The notes beneath the pieces are model-generated. The model was not told the DNA's origin, did no database searches, and saw nothing but the letters and a program-made list of their open reading frames with translations. The position numbers were made by a program, and so were the translations under genes. Source: Entamoeba invadens IP1 (lineage: Eukaryota > Evosea > Mastigamoebida > Endamoebidae). Taken from it: DNA of 35,950 nt. This document shows positions 1-10,100 of this stretch, piece by piece. Where the stretch lies: NCBI RefSeq assembly GCF_000330505.1, contig NW_004191601.1, positions 84,623 through 120,572 of the forward strand, given 5' to 3'. The stretch's first letter is position 1, and every line of letters begins with the position of its first letter.

Positions 1-2400
1 AGTGTGGACACGTGCACAAATAGACTGTTTTGGTGTGTCTTCAAGAGCTTTCTTTTTGGTGCTATCTCACACTGTGCCTATTAACTCAAGGTGACTATTC
101 GTCATTTGAAATCGAGAATGAAACCAAGGGTCTACTGAATTTACTATAATTATAATTTGCATATTTTAATAAAAAAATTCAAGTTGTAAAGGTAATGAAG
201 AAAAAACAAACAGTTGACACAGTTAACATCAACAACTTGCCATTGTTGTTTGTAAAACGTATTTTATAAATTAATTATCAAGTTTTAGATAAAAAGTTTT
301 TTGGTTTAGGTTGTATGGTTTATAATTAGAAAGTAGACAAATTACTATTTTTGAGATGTAACTAATAAAAATATTTGGAAAATTGTGACTTAAATTTAAA
401 TTAATATGCTAATAGGTTCAATAAGACAAATTAGTTCCTGTAGACAAATTAGTGGCTTATCTGTATATATAATGAGTATTATAATTTAAATGTAGGAACC
501 AGTATAAAGACATTAGATAAAGTACCATGAATAATCACTGAGGCTTGAAATATTACTGCGAATTGTTATTGGTTTAAAAATAATGTTATTGTTGTTTATA
601 AAACATAAAAAATAATTTACTTTGTAAAAATGTTATATAATATGGCTATCAATTGAAACAAGGGTAAATTCGTAAAACGGAACAATCCAAACAACTCAAA
701 CGAGATATTGGTTTTTATTTTATAGATTTTAATAATTTATAATTTATAATACGAAACAATACATCAAAACATAATTACAAAAACGAATTAGTTAAAACAA
801 TGTATATTTAAATAATTGGTTTACTCTTTGGTTTTTATAAAACTCTATTTGATTTCTGCTCAGCTAGTCGTTATTTTATGCTGGGAATATTTAAATTCTT
901 ATTTTTTATTGAATAAACATAATTGATTATCAAAAACAATATGTTTTATTGTTATAATTATATAGAAATGCACAGTAATATAAACTCGAATAATTAAGAT
1001 CGAATAAACGTTTCGATTTCGAAATTATTAAAACAACACAAATTGCAATACAATAAATATAAATATAATACAAAAACGTGTTATGAACATATCATATTGA
1101 TAAATTTATAAAAATAAATATATTTGATGATAAAAAACGGTTAACGAGCGTGTATTTGTCGGGTATAATTATTTAATCACGCTTGTTTTAAAAAATAAAT
1201 AATTTGTTGAAATGAAAGAATTAAGTTGTTTGGGGTTCTGGTGTATTAACCCTTTTAAAATAATGATAATTTATAATAAAATTTGCCATAATTAATCGAC
1301 TAGTTTAATTATATGATAATAATTATTAAAAAAATAGTTTCACATTTAAAAAAATAAATTATAATTTATTGTTGTTTTATTATAAATTTTTGCTATTGAT
1401 ATGTTGATGTTAATTAAAAATACACGTTAATTAACAATTTCACTTGTTTGTTGTTTATTAAATTTTAATTATATTTATACTATAATAATAGTTCATTGTT
1501 TGATTTATTTGATGTGAATTGTGATTGTATTTCCACATCATTCTACAATCAAAATAGCCAGTGGTCATACAACCAAAATGTCAAGTATTTACTGAACGAT
1601 TTCGATATTACAGATGTTGTTATGAAATAGATAATTATATTGTTTATTCGTTTTGTTTTTAAACCATTTTTTGTGTCACGGTGTGACGGGTTAGATTCTT
1701 TTTCTAAATTTTTTTACTTAAAATAATCAACGACTTTCATAAAACATAAACAAGACATTGAGTAATGATTTTTCGAATAAAAAATCATTGTGAAAGCAAC
1801 TAATGAATACAATTTATTCATCAGAATAAAATTATATTGTTAAGTGATTATTTGGTTATTAAAATTATGAGAACGATTTTTTATTGGTAATTTTTAATCT
1901 TCATCAAAAATACGATATTAAGCAAAACTTTATTGTTAAAATGTGTTCATATTTTGTCAGAGATATCAACTGTTCAATTAAATTATATTTCATAAATTGA
2001 TGTAACGAATAAATCAATATCATTTATTGGTACATTTATTCACATTTTAAAAATATCAAAACAAATTTTTACTTGATAAAATAATTTTTGGATATGTGAA
2101 ACTATAATTTAGAATTTGTTTTTTTGTAATAACAAAAAATTAAAAACGTTTTGTTTTTCAATTAGAAAAGGAAAAAACAAAACCCTCATAAAAAGTATAT
2201 AAAAACACCATTTTTTCCTTTTAGCACAATCTGTTGACTTAGCCTCAAAAGATTTTGTAGAACAAAATTGTCGTTTTTCGTTTTAACAGCCTCAAATAAC
2301 AAAAAAATTTAACCCAAAATGTTTTAAAACCCTTAATAACATTATTTTTGGACAATAACAATTCGCAGTAATATTTCACGCAGCAGTGATTTTTCACGGT
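1..2400. other. AT-rich region without a supported gene
   Basis: No long reading frame and no recognisable RNA gene was seen. The first 150 bases are less AT-rich than the rest and could be the tail of something cut by the window edge: the plus frame starting at base 1 is open to a TAA at 82-84, and the minus strand is also largely open with one TGA. Neither short peptide is recognisable. A small hairpin lies at about 1763-1788 (arms AATGATTTTT). The rest is poly-A/T-rich intergenic DNA. Confidence 0.6.
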
Positions 2401-2502
2401 ACTCTATTTGCATTTTTAATTTCAAAATCATTTTCATCACCAAAAAGAAAAAATGCCGATTTTTTCATCTTTTTTTACAAACCTCCAAAAAACATTATTC
2501 TC

Positions 2503-3032
2503 TTACCACAAAAATTTAAAATTTGATGGTAAAAAAAGTAAAAAGGAATAACTTTGAAAATAAAAGGTATTATCTTGTTTTTTAAAGCTGAGATTATTTT
2601 TAGCAAGTCTCAACTTAAAAACAAAAAACGAATAAATACAATTCGATAAATTGTAAAAAAAACGATTTCGTTTTTTTTCTTTGACTTCGGATATAAAACC
2701 TTTTATTTTGTCGTTGTAGACTTTGTTTAGCAATGAAGTTCTAAATGTGGTGGTTCCACATAGCCTCACTTTGGGGTCAAGGAGCTTGATCAACTCGACC
2801 AAGAATGGATTTGTTACCTGTCGCCAAGAAATATTTCCAGTAATGAAAAATTTTAACAAAAGTGTGTTGAGCTCGACACTTTTTGGAGAGTATTTTTTAA
2901 TACTTCAAAATCGTCTATGTCATTCTCATCAATGTTTTTGGGGTGAAGTGAATAAAGGCGGGTTCTCATAGAAGACGTTGTTCCTTGAAAATTGAGGTAT
3001 TTATGACAAAATTTGCACTTTATTTTTCCCAT
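2503..3032 (-). pseudogene. hAT-family transposase fragment (BED finger plus N-terminal domain)
   Basis: Reading from the ATG at 3032, the first frame encodes a short BED-type zinc finger: CKFCHKY, then LYSLHPK with the histidine, about 50 residues in all. It stops at TAA just after residues THFC. The next frame continues as FFITGNISWRQVTNPFL and FLVELIKLLDP, which resembles the segment after the BED finger in hAT transposases (an F..tG.s...v.NP.f motif). The two frames join if one T is added to a four-T run near 2860. The protein then runs into a stop at 2503, and no hAT catalytic or dimerisation C-terminus was found, so this is a 5-prime remnant. Neighbours are more transposon debris. The BED finger is fairly clear; the hAT assignment rests on one conserved block. 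Confidence 0.5.
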
Positions 3033-3192
3033 ACAATTTAAACATCTCGCGTTAAAATTGCGATGTTCTTAACACTTCTTACAATCTTTTTTAAAATACT
3101 TCCAAACAAAGGAAACTTCTTTTTTGAATTCTTGCATGTTATTTTTATTGATTTTTTAAATACAAGTTTTGTTTTGGGGATTAATATAATTT

Positions 3193-3402
3193 TAACACTT
3201 AACTGGCCAAAACCAAAATTTTTATATGATTAATAACAAAGAGAAAAATGCCTTCTTTAAAAAAGTTTTTAATAAAGATCAAAAACCCCTTTTTGGCCGA
3301 AAAACCAAAAAATGGACCAAAACTCAGTCAAAAAACAAAAAAATGAAGACTCAATTACCTAAGATTTGTTTTTGAGGTTAAAAATAGCAACACATATTTT
3401 TC
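3193..3402 (+). repeat. Dispersed repeat, copy A (upstream part of the hAT relic)
   Basis: About 210 bp that reappear in inverted orientation at 18764-18972. Shared landmarks in order are ACACTTAACTGGCC, AATGCCTTCTT, a GGCCGAAAAACC block, GACTCAATTACCTAAGATTT and TTGAGGTTAAAAATAGCAAC. This copy lies just upstream of the hAT-like transposase start, so it is probably non-coding transposon sequence. Confidence 0.7.
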
Positions 3403-3671
3403 ATAACCACAAAACTTGACACTATCTCACGGAGTATTAAAGTATAACACACATCAATCATATCTTGTCACTCAAATAATAACGTACATTGTCTCGATAA
3501 AAAATAACCACTATAACGATCAGGTAACAACCGATGTTAACGCTGATCAATTGTTAACTAATTTTTGTGTTTCAAACATACAATCATATAATTAATTGTA
3601 ATGTAATAGTGTTTTGGTTTATGAAATAAATGATTGAATACAGAAAACTATTCAATATGTCAATAAAGATA

Positions 3672-3710
3672 AAATGGACAACGTTTCAATAAATGAAACG
3701 TTGTCCATTT
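3672..3710. repeat. Perfect 17-bp inverted repeat (hairpin)
   Basis: Arms AAATGGACAACGTTTCA (3672-3688) and its exact complement (3694-3710), separated by five bases ATAAA. It stands out from the AT-rich surroundings by containing ACGTT and GGAC. A related GGACAACGTTTTC string recurs at about 3852. It could be a MITE stem or a regulatory palindrome; the function is unknown. Confidence 0.8.
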
Positions 3711-3927
3711 GACAAAATTTCACATGAAATGAGTTTAAAAATTTGGGGATTAGGAAAACGGTGAAACACCAGTAAAAATTGTGAAACAATGTTTTGGGAG
3801 TGTTTCGAATTGTTTCTTGAAATATACCAGTTTTAATGGTCTAAAAATGCCCGGACAACGTTTTCAGACTGACTGTATTTGTTAATTTAGATAATAAAAC
3901 AAATAACAACTAATAATTAATTAATAA

Positions 3928-5857
3928 TTATTTTTTTCGATGATTATCTTTAGACTTTTCAATGCACTTTTTCTTATAACATCTTTTACAGAAAACACGA
4001 CTGTGTCTATCACCAAAAGGAAGTCCACATTCTTCACATATTCTCTTGGTTTTTTTATCCTCTTTTTTGCAAAACTGACATATTTTTCTAATTTCCTTTT
4101 TCGTGTTTTTTTCTTTTGTTTTTTCGGTTTTTCTTACTGGGGTTTTAACAACTTCGTCCCACCATTCAAGCAATCCACAAGAAACAAAAATTTGTCTTTT
4201 TTCATCGCTTTTTTTTCATCCCGTGTAATAACTGTCTTTTTATGTAACTTTTACACAATTGTTCGGCCAATTTTATCAAAAAATCAAAATGACTCATTTT
4301 TTGTTTTTCGAACATGGAATATGAATTTGTACAACAAGAATCAACAATATTTTGTAAAATAACCATATTATATCTTCTGGTTTTCATTTTACAAGAATAC
4401 ACCTGACACAATTGGTCAAAAATATCAACTGGTGTTTTGGTAAAGTTGTAAACAATGTTAAGAGCAGATTTACCAATTGTCTCGTCAATAATCAAGATTT
4501 TAACTGTATTTGAAACAATAATTACTGTTTTGCTCCGTTTTGGATTGAAAATAGTTAAAAGAATATTATCTTTTGAATAAAAGCGGATATTTTGTGGATT
4601 TTTAGCTTTTTCTTCTTCCATTTCTTTCTTTTCGGTTTCGATTTCCATTTTTTCCGTCATAATTGTTGTTTTTTCTTCCTAAAGTTGAATAGCCGGTTCT
4701 TTAAATTTTTCCCGTTTTGTACGGTTATTTGGAGCTGGTTCTCCAATTTTTACTATTTTTTCATACAATTTGTCAAATTTTTTATCATTTTCTTCCAACT
4801 TTTTTTCATTCTTTTTTTCTTTTTTAGAATATTTTTTCTTTTTCACACCTAGAATTGTTCTTTGCTTCTATTGGTATATTTTGGCTTCTTTTATTCATCG
4901 TGCCAATATACCCAATGTTTTGGCTCTCCAAAGCCTCAATTACTTTCAAACTGGTGAAGTAATTATCACTTTGTAACAAATATTTTTTGTCTGGTAAATT
5001 TTCTACCAATTTTAAAACAATTGACTCCCCGTGACTCAGCCCGTTTTTTTGCTCTTTTTTTACCTCATAAATTGTCATTCCACAACAATATTTTTTATCG
5101 TAAAGACAAATACAATAAAATTTTAACCCGTGTTTGGTTGGTTTGGCAGGACAATATTGTATTCCTGAACATCTGCCTTTGAAACCAAACATTCTTTCAT
5201 CAATACAAATTAGAGAACCGGGATTACCAGCAACTCTAATATTTCGAAAAAAAACATCAAAAATTTCTTTTGCCGCTGCGAAATTTGTTTCTTCTCTTTT
5301 TTCTTCTCTTTTATTTTATCATCGCAACGAAAACATCTAAACAATTCTTTAAACCTGTTTCTTTCCATTGCTATTCTTAAAAATAAAATCCCGAATTTTT
5401 GACTCCAAAGTCTGTCAGTATTGCCTTTACGTTGAAGGGCCCCAATATAGATCATAATTCCAAGAAAACAATCTATTTCTTCATAATTTGTTTGGCGCCA
5501 ATTCCCTTCTAATAGCTCCAAACCCTTGTAATTTGTACCATCAACTATTAATTTAGTCATTTCAAAGGAAAACAATTTTCTAAAACAGTCAAGTGGAGTT
5601 TCAAATATTTCGAAAAAAGTAGTCTTTGAAAAATTTTCTTCGTTACAATAATTTTTAAATGAAAAATTCCCGATTCTGGGTTCTATTTTTTCCCATCCAT
5701 TTTCAAATGATTTATTTTCGTTTTCAGGTAAATCTTCTTTTTCTATAAAAATTTGAATGTTATTTTCATCTTTGTCACAAAATTCAGGATCATTTCCTTT
5801 TTCATTTTCATCGTCACTTGAAAAATAATTATCATCAAAAGTATCATCGAATTGCAT
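3928..5857 (-). pseudogene. piggyBac-family transposase, multiply disrupted
   Basis: The likely start is the ATG at 5857, followed by an acidic N-terminus (repeated D/E, residues MQFDDTFDD), as is usual for piggyBac proteins. Next come a segment resembling the N-terminal domain (CFLGIMIYIGA), then CIDERMFGFKGR, SDNYFTS and VDIFDQ, which match the three catalytic-aspartate neighbourhoods of piggyBac transposases. The end is cysteine-rich (CQFCKKE, CEECGLPF, CKRCYKK), like the piggyBac C-terminal zinc-binding domain. The reading frame is broken at least four times: a one-base deficit in a T-run at 5297-5302 (plus strand), a one-base excess near 4835, an in-frame TAG near 4675, and a one-base excess in an A-run near 4207. 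All catalytic blocks survive, so decay looks recent. Flanking TTAA-bounded inverted repeats were not found. Confidence 0.85.
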
Positions 5858-6475
5858 GTTTTCTCTGAAAAAAATAACAAAGGCAAAAAAAAACAAATTT
5901 GGTTATAAATTATTCAAAAATTGAGTTTTTTTGATTTTAGGCTATTTGAGTGTTAATTAAATAAACGTTTAATTTATTTATTTTTTAATTAGTTTTTTAG
6001 TTGACACTAATTGTTTTTGCCATCTGTTAAAAGGTTTTAGTTTTTTTTGAAAAAAAAGTTAAGTGTTGATTTAAATAATCAAGTTCTTTATAGTTTCAAT
6101 TGTTCAAATTTGACAAAACCGTTATTTCTTTTTTATCTTTTAAATATTTTGAATTTTTGGTTCGAAGAAGGAATTTCTGTTTTTTTCATTGTGAATTGTG
6201 TACACGTTTCAGAAAACAAAAGAATTTTGTCTTTTTTTACTATTTTCAGTAAATATAAGAAATTTGAGCAATATCAACTTTGTTATCACCACAAAAGATT
6301 CTTTCTACCACTTTAGGATTTTTTACTCTTGCGATTGCGCACCCTAATCATTTTATGTTGGTTTGAATGATTTTATTTTTAATTGAAAAAAACATTATGA
6401 ATGAGGAAATAAAAATTATTTTAAATGAGATTTATTCTAAATACATATAAAAACATATAAATTCCATTAACATAC
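5858..6475. other. Intergenic, no supported gene
   Basis: Contains a 5-prime flank of the piggyBac gene and an 89-codon plus frame (6047-6316) of low complexity rich in F, L and K. It has no recognisable domain and is judged non-coding. A GC-richer patch TTGCGATTGCGCACCC at about 6328-6343 could be a worn transposon end, but no partner was found. Immediately before the TLDc start codon the DNA is AT-rich, with possible TATA-like stretches at about 6440-6460. Confidence 0.5.
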
Positions 6476-7462
6476 ATGGAAAACGAGTTGTCTGCACTCT
6501 CAGAAATTTGCACAAACACAGCAAAGTTGGTGTCAGACCTCCACAAATCTAAAAAGGAATACAACTTTGTTGACGACAAGTCACTTGACATTGCACAACG
6601 CATTGAAAATGCAGAAGGACACTTCGACAGACTCGATGCTATATTTGATAGAAAGAAAATCATTACAGCATCACTCAACACAATTGTTACTACTTTGGAA
6701 AACACATCAAACAAAATTAAAAGTGAGTTGGCTCTATATTCAACACAGAGCGACAACGAAAAGTTGTATGAGATATTCAATGTCAGAATAGCACTTTATG
6801 AGGAGAAGTGTAAAATTGATACAAAACAATTTGAAGACAAAGACCAAATCAACAAAATTGAACAAATTAAAAACACCAAAGTTGATCAAATTATGAAATC
6901 GGAGAAATTCATCAATTCAAAGAAACAACACGACGACGATGTTGAAAATGAAAAACGCGAACACATCACACTCGAAGAAAAAGCTGGTCTTGAGAAATTG
7001 ACGGGGTACAAAATTGAAAGTGTAGTATTTAACCCAGACAAAGACGACTGGTCAATAGGCACATCTGTGTTTGATGAAAAAGTCATGAACACGTGCAATT
7101 TGTGCTTTTTGATAGAAGACACAAATCACAACAAGTTTGGTGGCGTGTTTACTGGATATATCAATGATGTTAACAATTGGCTCAGCGGTGGCAGTTCTTA
7201 CATCTTTTCACTTGTGAGAAATGGCACTTTGAATCCAAGAAAATTTGGTAAAAGTGGAAATAACACCAATAATGAATTTTATATTTATTATAAAGACAGT
7301 ATACATCTCTTTGGATTTGGTGGTGGTCATGATATAGGTGTGTTAAAGAAAGGTCAAAATGGAAGTTATTGCGGCCAAGCCACTTACACCGCCAAACAGA
7401 ACGAGTTAACTGATAATCGCAAATTTACACCAAAGAGTGTTGTTGTCTTCCAACTTAACTGA
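6476..7462 (+). CDS. Coiled-coil and TLDc domain protein
   Basis: An intact 328-residue frame. Residues 1 to about 165 are charged, heptad-like and probably coiled coil (runs of E, K, N). Residues about 170-328 match a TLDc-type domain: LEKLTGYK, then NLCFLIEDTNHNKFGGVFTGY, SSYIFSLVRNGTLNP, the GGGHDIGV segment, and a C-terminal KSVVVFQLN strand. TLDc domains occur in eukaryotic proteins linked to oxidative-stress resistance and V-ATPase regulation, and Entamoeba genomes carry many small coiled-coil/TLDc genes; the role of this member is not known. The ATG at 6476 is the first in frame and is followed by the same MENEL start seen in the dead paralogue at 22391-23420. A T-rich tract follows the TGA stop, as expected for a 3-prime end. 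No intron is needed. Confidence 0.85.
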   Translation: MENELSALSEICTNTAKLVSDLHKSKKEYNFVDDKSLDIAQRIENAEGHFDRLDAIFDRKKIITASLNTIVTTLENTSNKIKSELALYSTQSDNEKLYEIFNVRIALYEEKCKIDTKQFEDKDQINKIEQIKNTKVDQIMKSEKFINSKKQHDDDVENEKREHITLEEKAGLEKLTGYKIESVVFNPDKDDWSIGTSVFDEKVMNTCNLCFLIEDTNHNKFGGVFTGYINDVNNWLSGGSSYIFSLVRNGTLNPRKFGKSGNNTNNEFYIYYKDSIHLFGFGGGHDIGVLKKGQNGSYCGQATYTAKQNELTDNRKFTPKSVVVFQLN

Positions 7463-8166
7463 CTTTTTTGTCACTTTTTGTTTTCATTTAAACTGTGCAA
7501 CACGTTAACTACAAAATGCAATTTTTGTAATTTGTAATATCACCACAACTTGAATTAGTGTTCACAATTTTTAACAAAATTAGTCCTTTTTGAAGGGTTG
7601 TATAGATGGAAAGAAAAAAACAGAGAAGTTTTATCCTTCAAATCGAACACTGGAACGAACACTTTATTAGGACATTTTGGATGTTTCAATTAAATAATTT
7701 ATTCTTTTCGCCCATCAATTGTTCTATCTGTGTATTATAATAATGCAACTTTTTTAATGGTAATAATTTAAATATTTGCTTTGAAAATAAAAATGATAAA
7801 AGGAAGTTATAATTATTAAAAAAATACATTTTCTATAAAACAAAGTATTTTTATATAACTAATAACATAAATAAAACTTGTGTAGTGGCAAAATGAAATT
7901 TAAAAAATTACACACAAAAAAGTGTGTTGTTCAAATTTATCAAATTTTATTTATTTACATTTATCTTAATATCATTAACTTGATTTTACAAAATTTGATC
8001 CATGTACTCAGTTTGTTTATTGATTATGTTTACATTAACATACGGAGTATTTTGTCGTTAATCATCTAAAAACATCTCAAACATTACAAAAAATAGATAA
8101 ATTGTTAAAATAAATAATATAATTTAATGAAGTGCTACTTAATAGATTTACAATATATATATATAT
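7463..8166. other. Intergenic, no supported gene
   Basis: AT-rich spacer between the TLDc gene and the mariner element. The only open frame (7878-8069) is low complexity and unrecognised. It ends in a TA microsatellite at about 8155-8166, which abuts the transposon end. Confidence 0.55.
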
Positions 8167-9894
8167 AAACTAGAATTCAAAAATCGATAGTGTATTTATT
8201 TTATTTTTTGGTAATATGTCGGGTTTTTTCTTACTATACTTTTATCCTCTTTTTTGGACCTAACAAAAATTTGAGGAAAAAGTGGCTTAAATTTACACAT
8301 AAAAAATAAAAATACACCTTTTTTCAAACAAAAGTTGCTCAAATTTACAAAAGAAATAATCTTGAGTTGTTTCAAATAAAAAAATATCATAAATGCATTT
8401 CATTTAAACCCAATTCATGTTATTTTAGATTTGAAACAATTCAATTAAAAATTTGTCAAAAACAAACTATTTTAATGAAATAAAAAACATTTACATAAAT
8501 AAACAATATTGACTTTTGTAAAACTTATTTTTTTAATTTCAACAAAAATCACATTGAAAACAAATTAATATTAATTAATTGCAATATTTAAACTTATAAT
8601 CTTTAAAATGATTACATGTCTGTTATCAATAAAACAGATAAGCTCATTGTTAATTTATTAAGAGAAGGGAAATCATTTTCTTTTATTACCAAAACACTTC
8701 ATGTATCACCAAACAGAGTTTCTTATAACAAAAAGAAAATTGAAAACAATGAAGAGTTAATTTCAAAAACTATAGGCAGACCTTCAATTATGACACAACA
8801 AAAAAATAATAACTTTGATCAAAAAAAACTTCTATTAATCCAGAATCAACGTGTTGTGATTTGGCTAAATGTATAAATGTATCAAAATCAACAATTCAAA
8901 GATACAGAAAAATAAACGGGTTTAAATATGGCAAACTAAAGAAATCTCCATTTTTAACAAAAGTTAACATTAATAAAAGATTAAATTTTTGCAAAAAGGC
9001 GGTACTAAAGAAAAATTATAAAAAATGGAAAGAGGCTATTATAAGTGATGAGTCGAGATTTGGATTGTTTTCTGATAATGGAAATTGTTGGTATCACAAA
9101 AGCAGGAAAATGAGATATAACAGAATAAATTCATTTAATATTGGAAATCAAACTTTACTTATTAAAAAGAACAATAAGATTTTTAAATCAATGTTTTTAA
9201 CACTTCCAAAACACAACGATTCATTGATGGTTTGGGGAGCAATCGGAAATAGTTACAAATCACAATTGTTACTATGTGACAACAGACTTAATGCAATTGG
9301 CTATCAACACATGCTTGAAAGTAATAAAGTGTTTGATGATATTAGACGAAAACGCAACAAACAAATAGTCTATTTCCAACAAGATGGTGCCAAGCCATAC
9401 ACAGGAAAAACGACATTGAATTTTTTGGAGAACAATAAAGTGAGATTGACTGGGTGGCCTCCTTCAAGTCCGGATTTATCACCAATTGAAAACGTTTGGT
9501 CGATACTTGAAAATAGAATTAGAAAAAAGAAAAAATATTTTAAAAACAAAAAGAGTTTGTTTAGAGTGCTGAAGAAAGAATGGGAATCGATACCAATGGA
9601 TACAATTAACAATTTAATGCAATCGATGGAAAAAAGATTTTCTCTTTGTATTCAAGAAAAAGGTAAATTCATTGGCCAGCTTCTTTAAAAAAGTTGCTCG
9701 AGAAAAAAAGTGTTATTACATAAATTGTATCTTATTTTTACGTGTTTTTAATTAAGATTTTCAACAATTAATGGTTTTAATTTTTGAAAAAAGTTGATAT
9801 TGAAATATAAATAGATTCCGTAGTTTTCCCAAAACATTATGATAAAAATAGACCAAAATATTTTGGGGTACTATCGACTTTTGGGAAACAGTTT
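8167..9894 (+). mobile_element. Tc1/mariner-like DNA transposon
   Basis: A transposase-bearing unit bounded by imperfect inverted repeats of about 25 bp. The left end begins AAACTAG and contains TCGATAGT (8184-8191); the right end is the complement of AAACTG...TCGATAGT (9870-9894). About 18 of 25 positions agree. Both ends abut TA microsatellites (8155-8166 and 9895-9910), consistent with insertion into TA, the usual target of this superfamily; the exact boundaries are uncertain for the same reason. Length is about 1.7 kb, normal for an autonomous Tc1-like element. Confidence 0.65.
8616..9688 (+). pseudogene. Tc1-family DD34E transposase split by one missing base
   Basis: Two frames together encode a full Tc1-like transposase (1073 nt; with one extra base, 357 residues plus stop). 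The first frame carries a helix-turn-helix and a GRPS motif resembling the GRPR linker of Tc1 proteins. The second carries another helix-turn-helix (VSKSTIQRYRK) and the catalytic core: ISDESRFGLF, YFQQDGAKPYT and SPDLSPIENVWSIL. The spacing between the second D and the E is 34, so the triad is DD34E and complete. The frame changes at an eight-A run (8821-8828); nine A would restore it. The downstream frame has no ATG at its beginning (it is read from TTG), so it is not a separate gene. It is either a one-base loss, an assembly error, or frameshifting at A_AAA_AAA. Confidence 0.9.
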
Positions 9895-10100
9895 ATATAT
9901 ATATATATATTAGTATATTATTTTGTACGTAATTTTCTTAAATCGATTACTTACATCCAAAAACAGAAATTCAAGAATAAAACATTATTTTTGATGTATT
10001 TTAAATTAAGGAACTCAATATAACACATTAATATTGAAAATAGTTTAAAGATTAATTATTTAATAAAAATAATAATTTTTATTATAATAACATTAAGGAA

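Noticed and set aside
3193..3402. CRISPR-like or tandem repeat array
   Set aside because: Only one unit is present here; its partner is a single inverted copy 15 kb away.
3940..4362. 140-codon plus-strand frame rich in F
   Set aside because: Shadow of the lysine-rich minus-strand piggyBac C-terminus (AAA/AAG codons read in reverse as TTT/CTT).
6047..6316. 89-codon plus-strand frame between piggyBac and the TLDc gene
   Set aside because: Low-complexity F/L/K-rich translation of T- and A-rich DNA with no similarity to known domains.
8155..8166. TA microsatellite as an independent regulatory feature
   Set aside because: TA runs occur on both sides of the Tc1 element and are best read as the insertion target.
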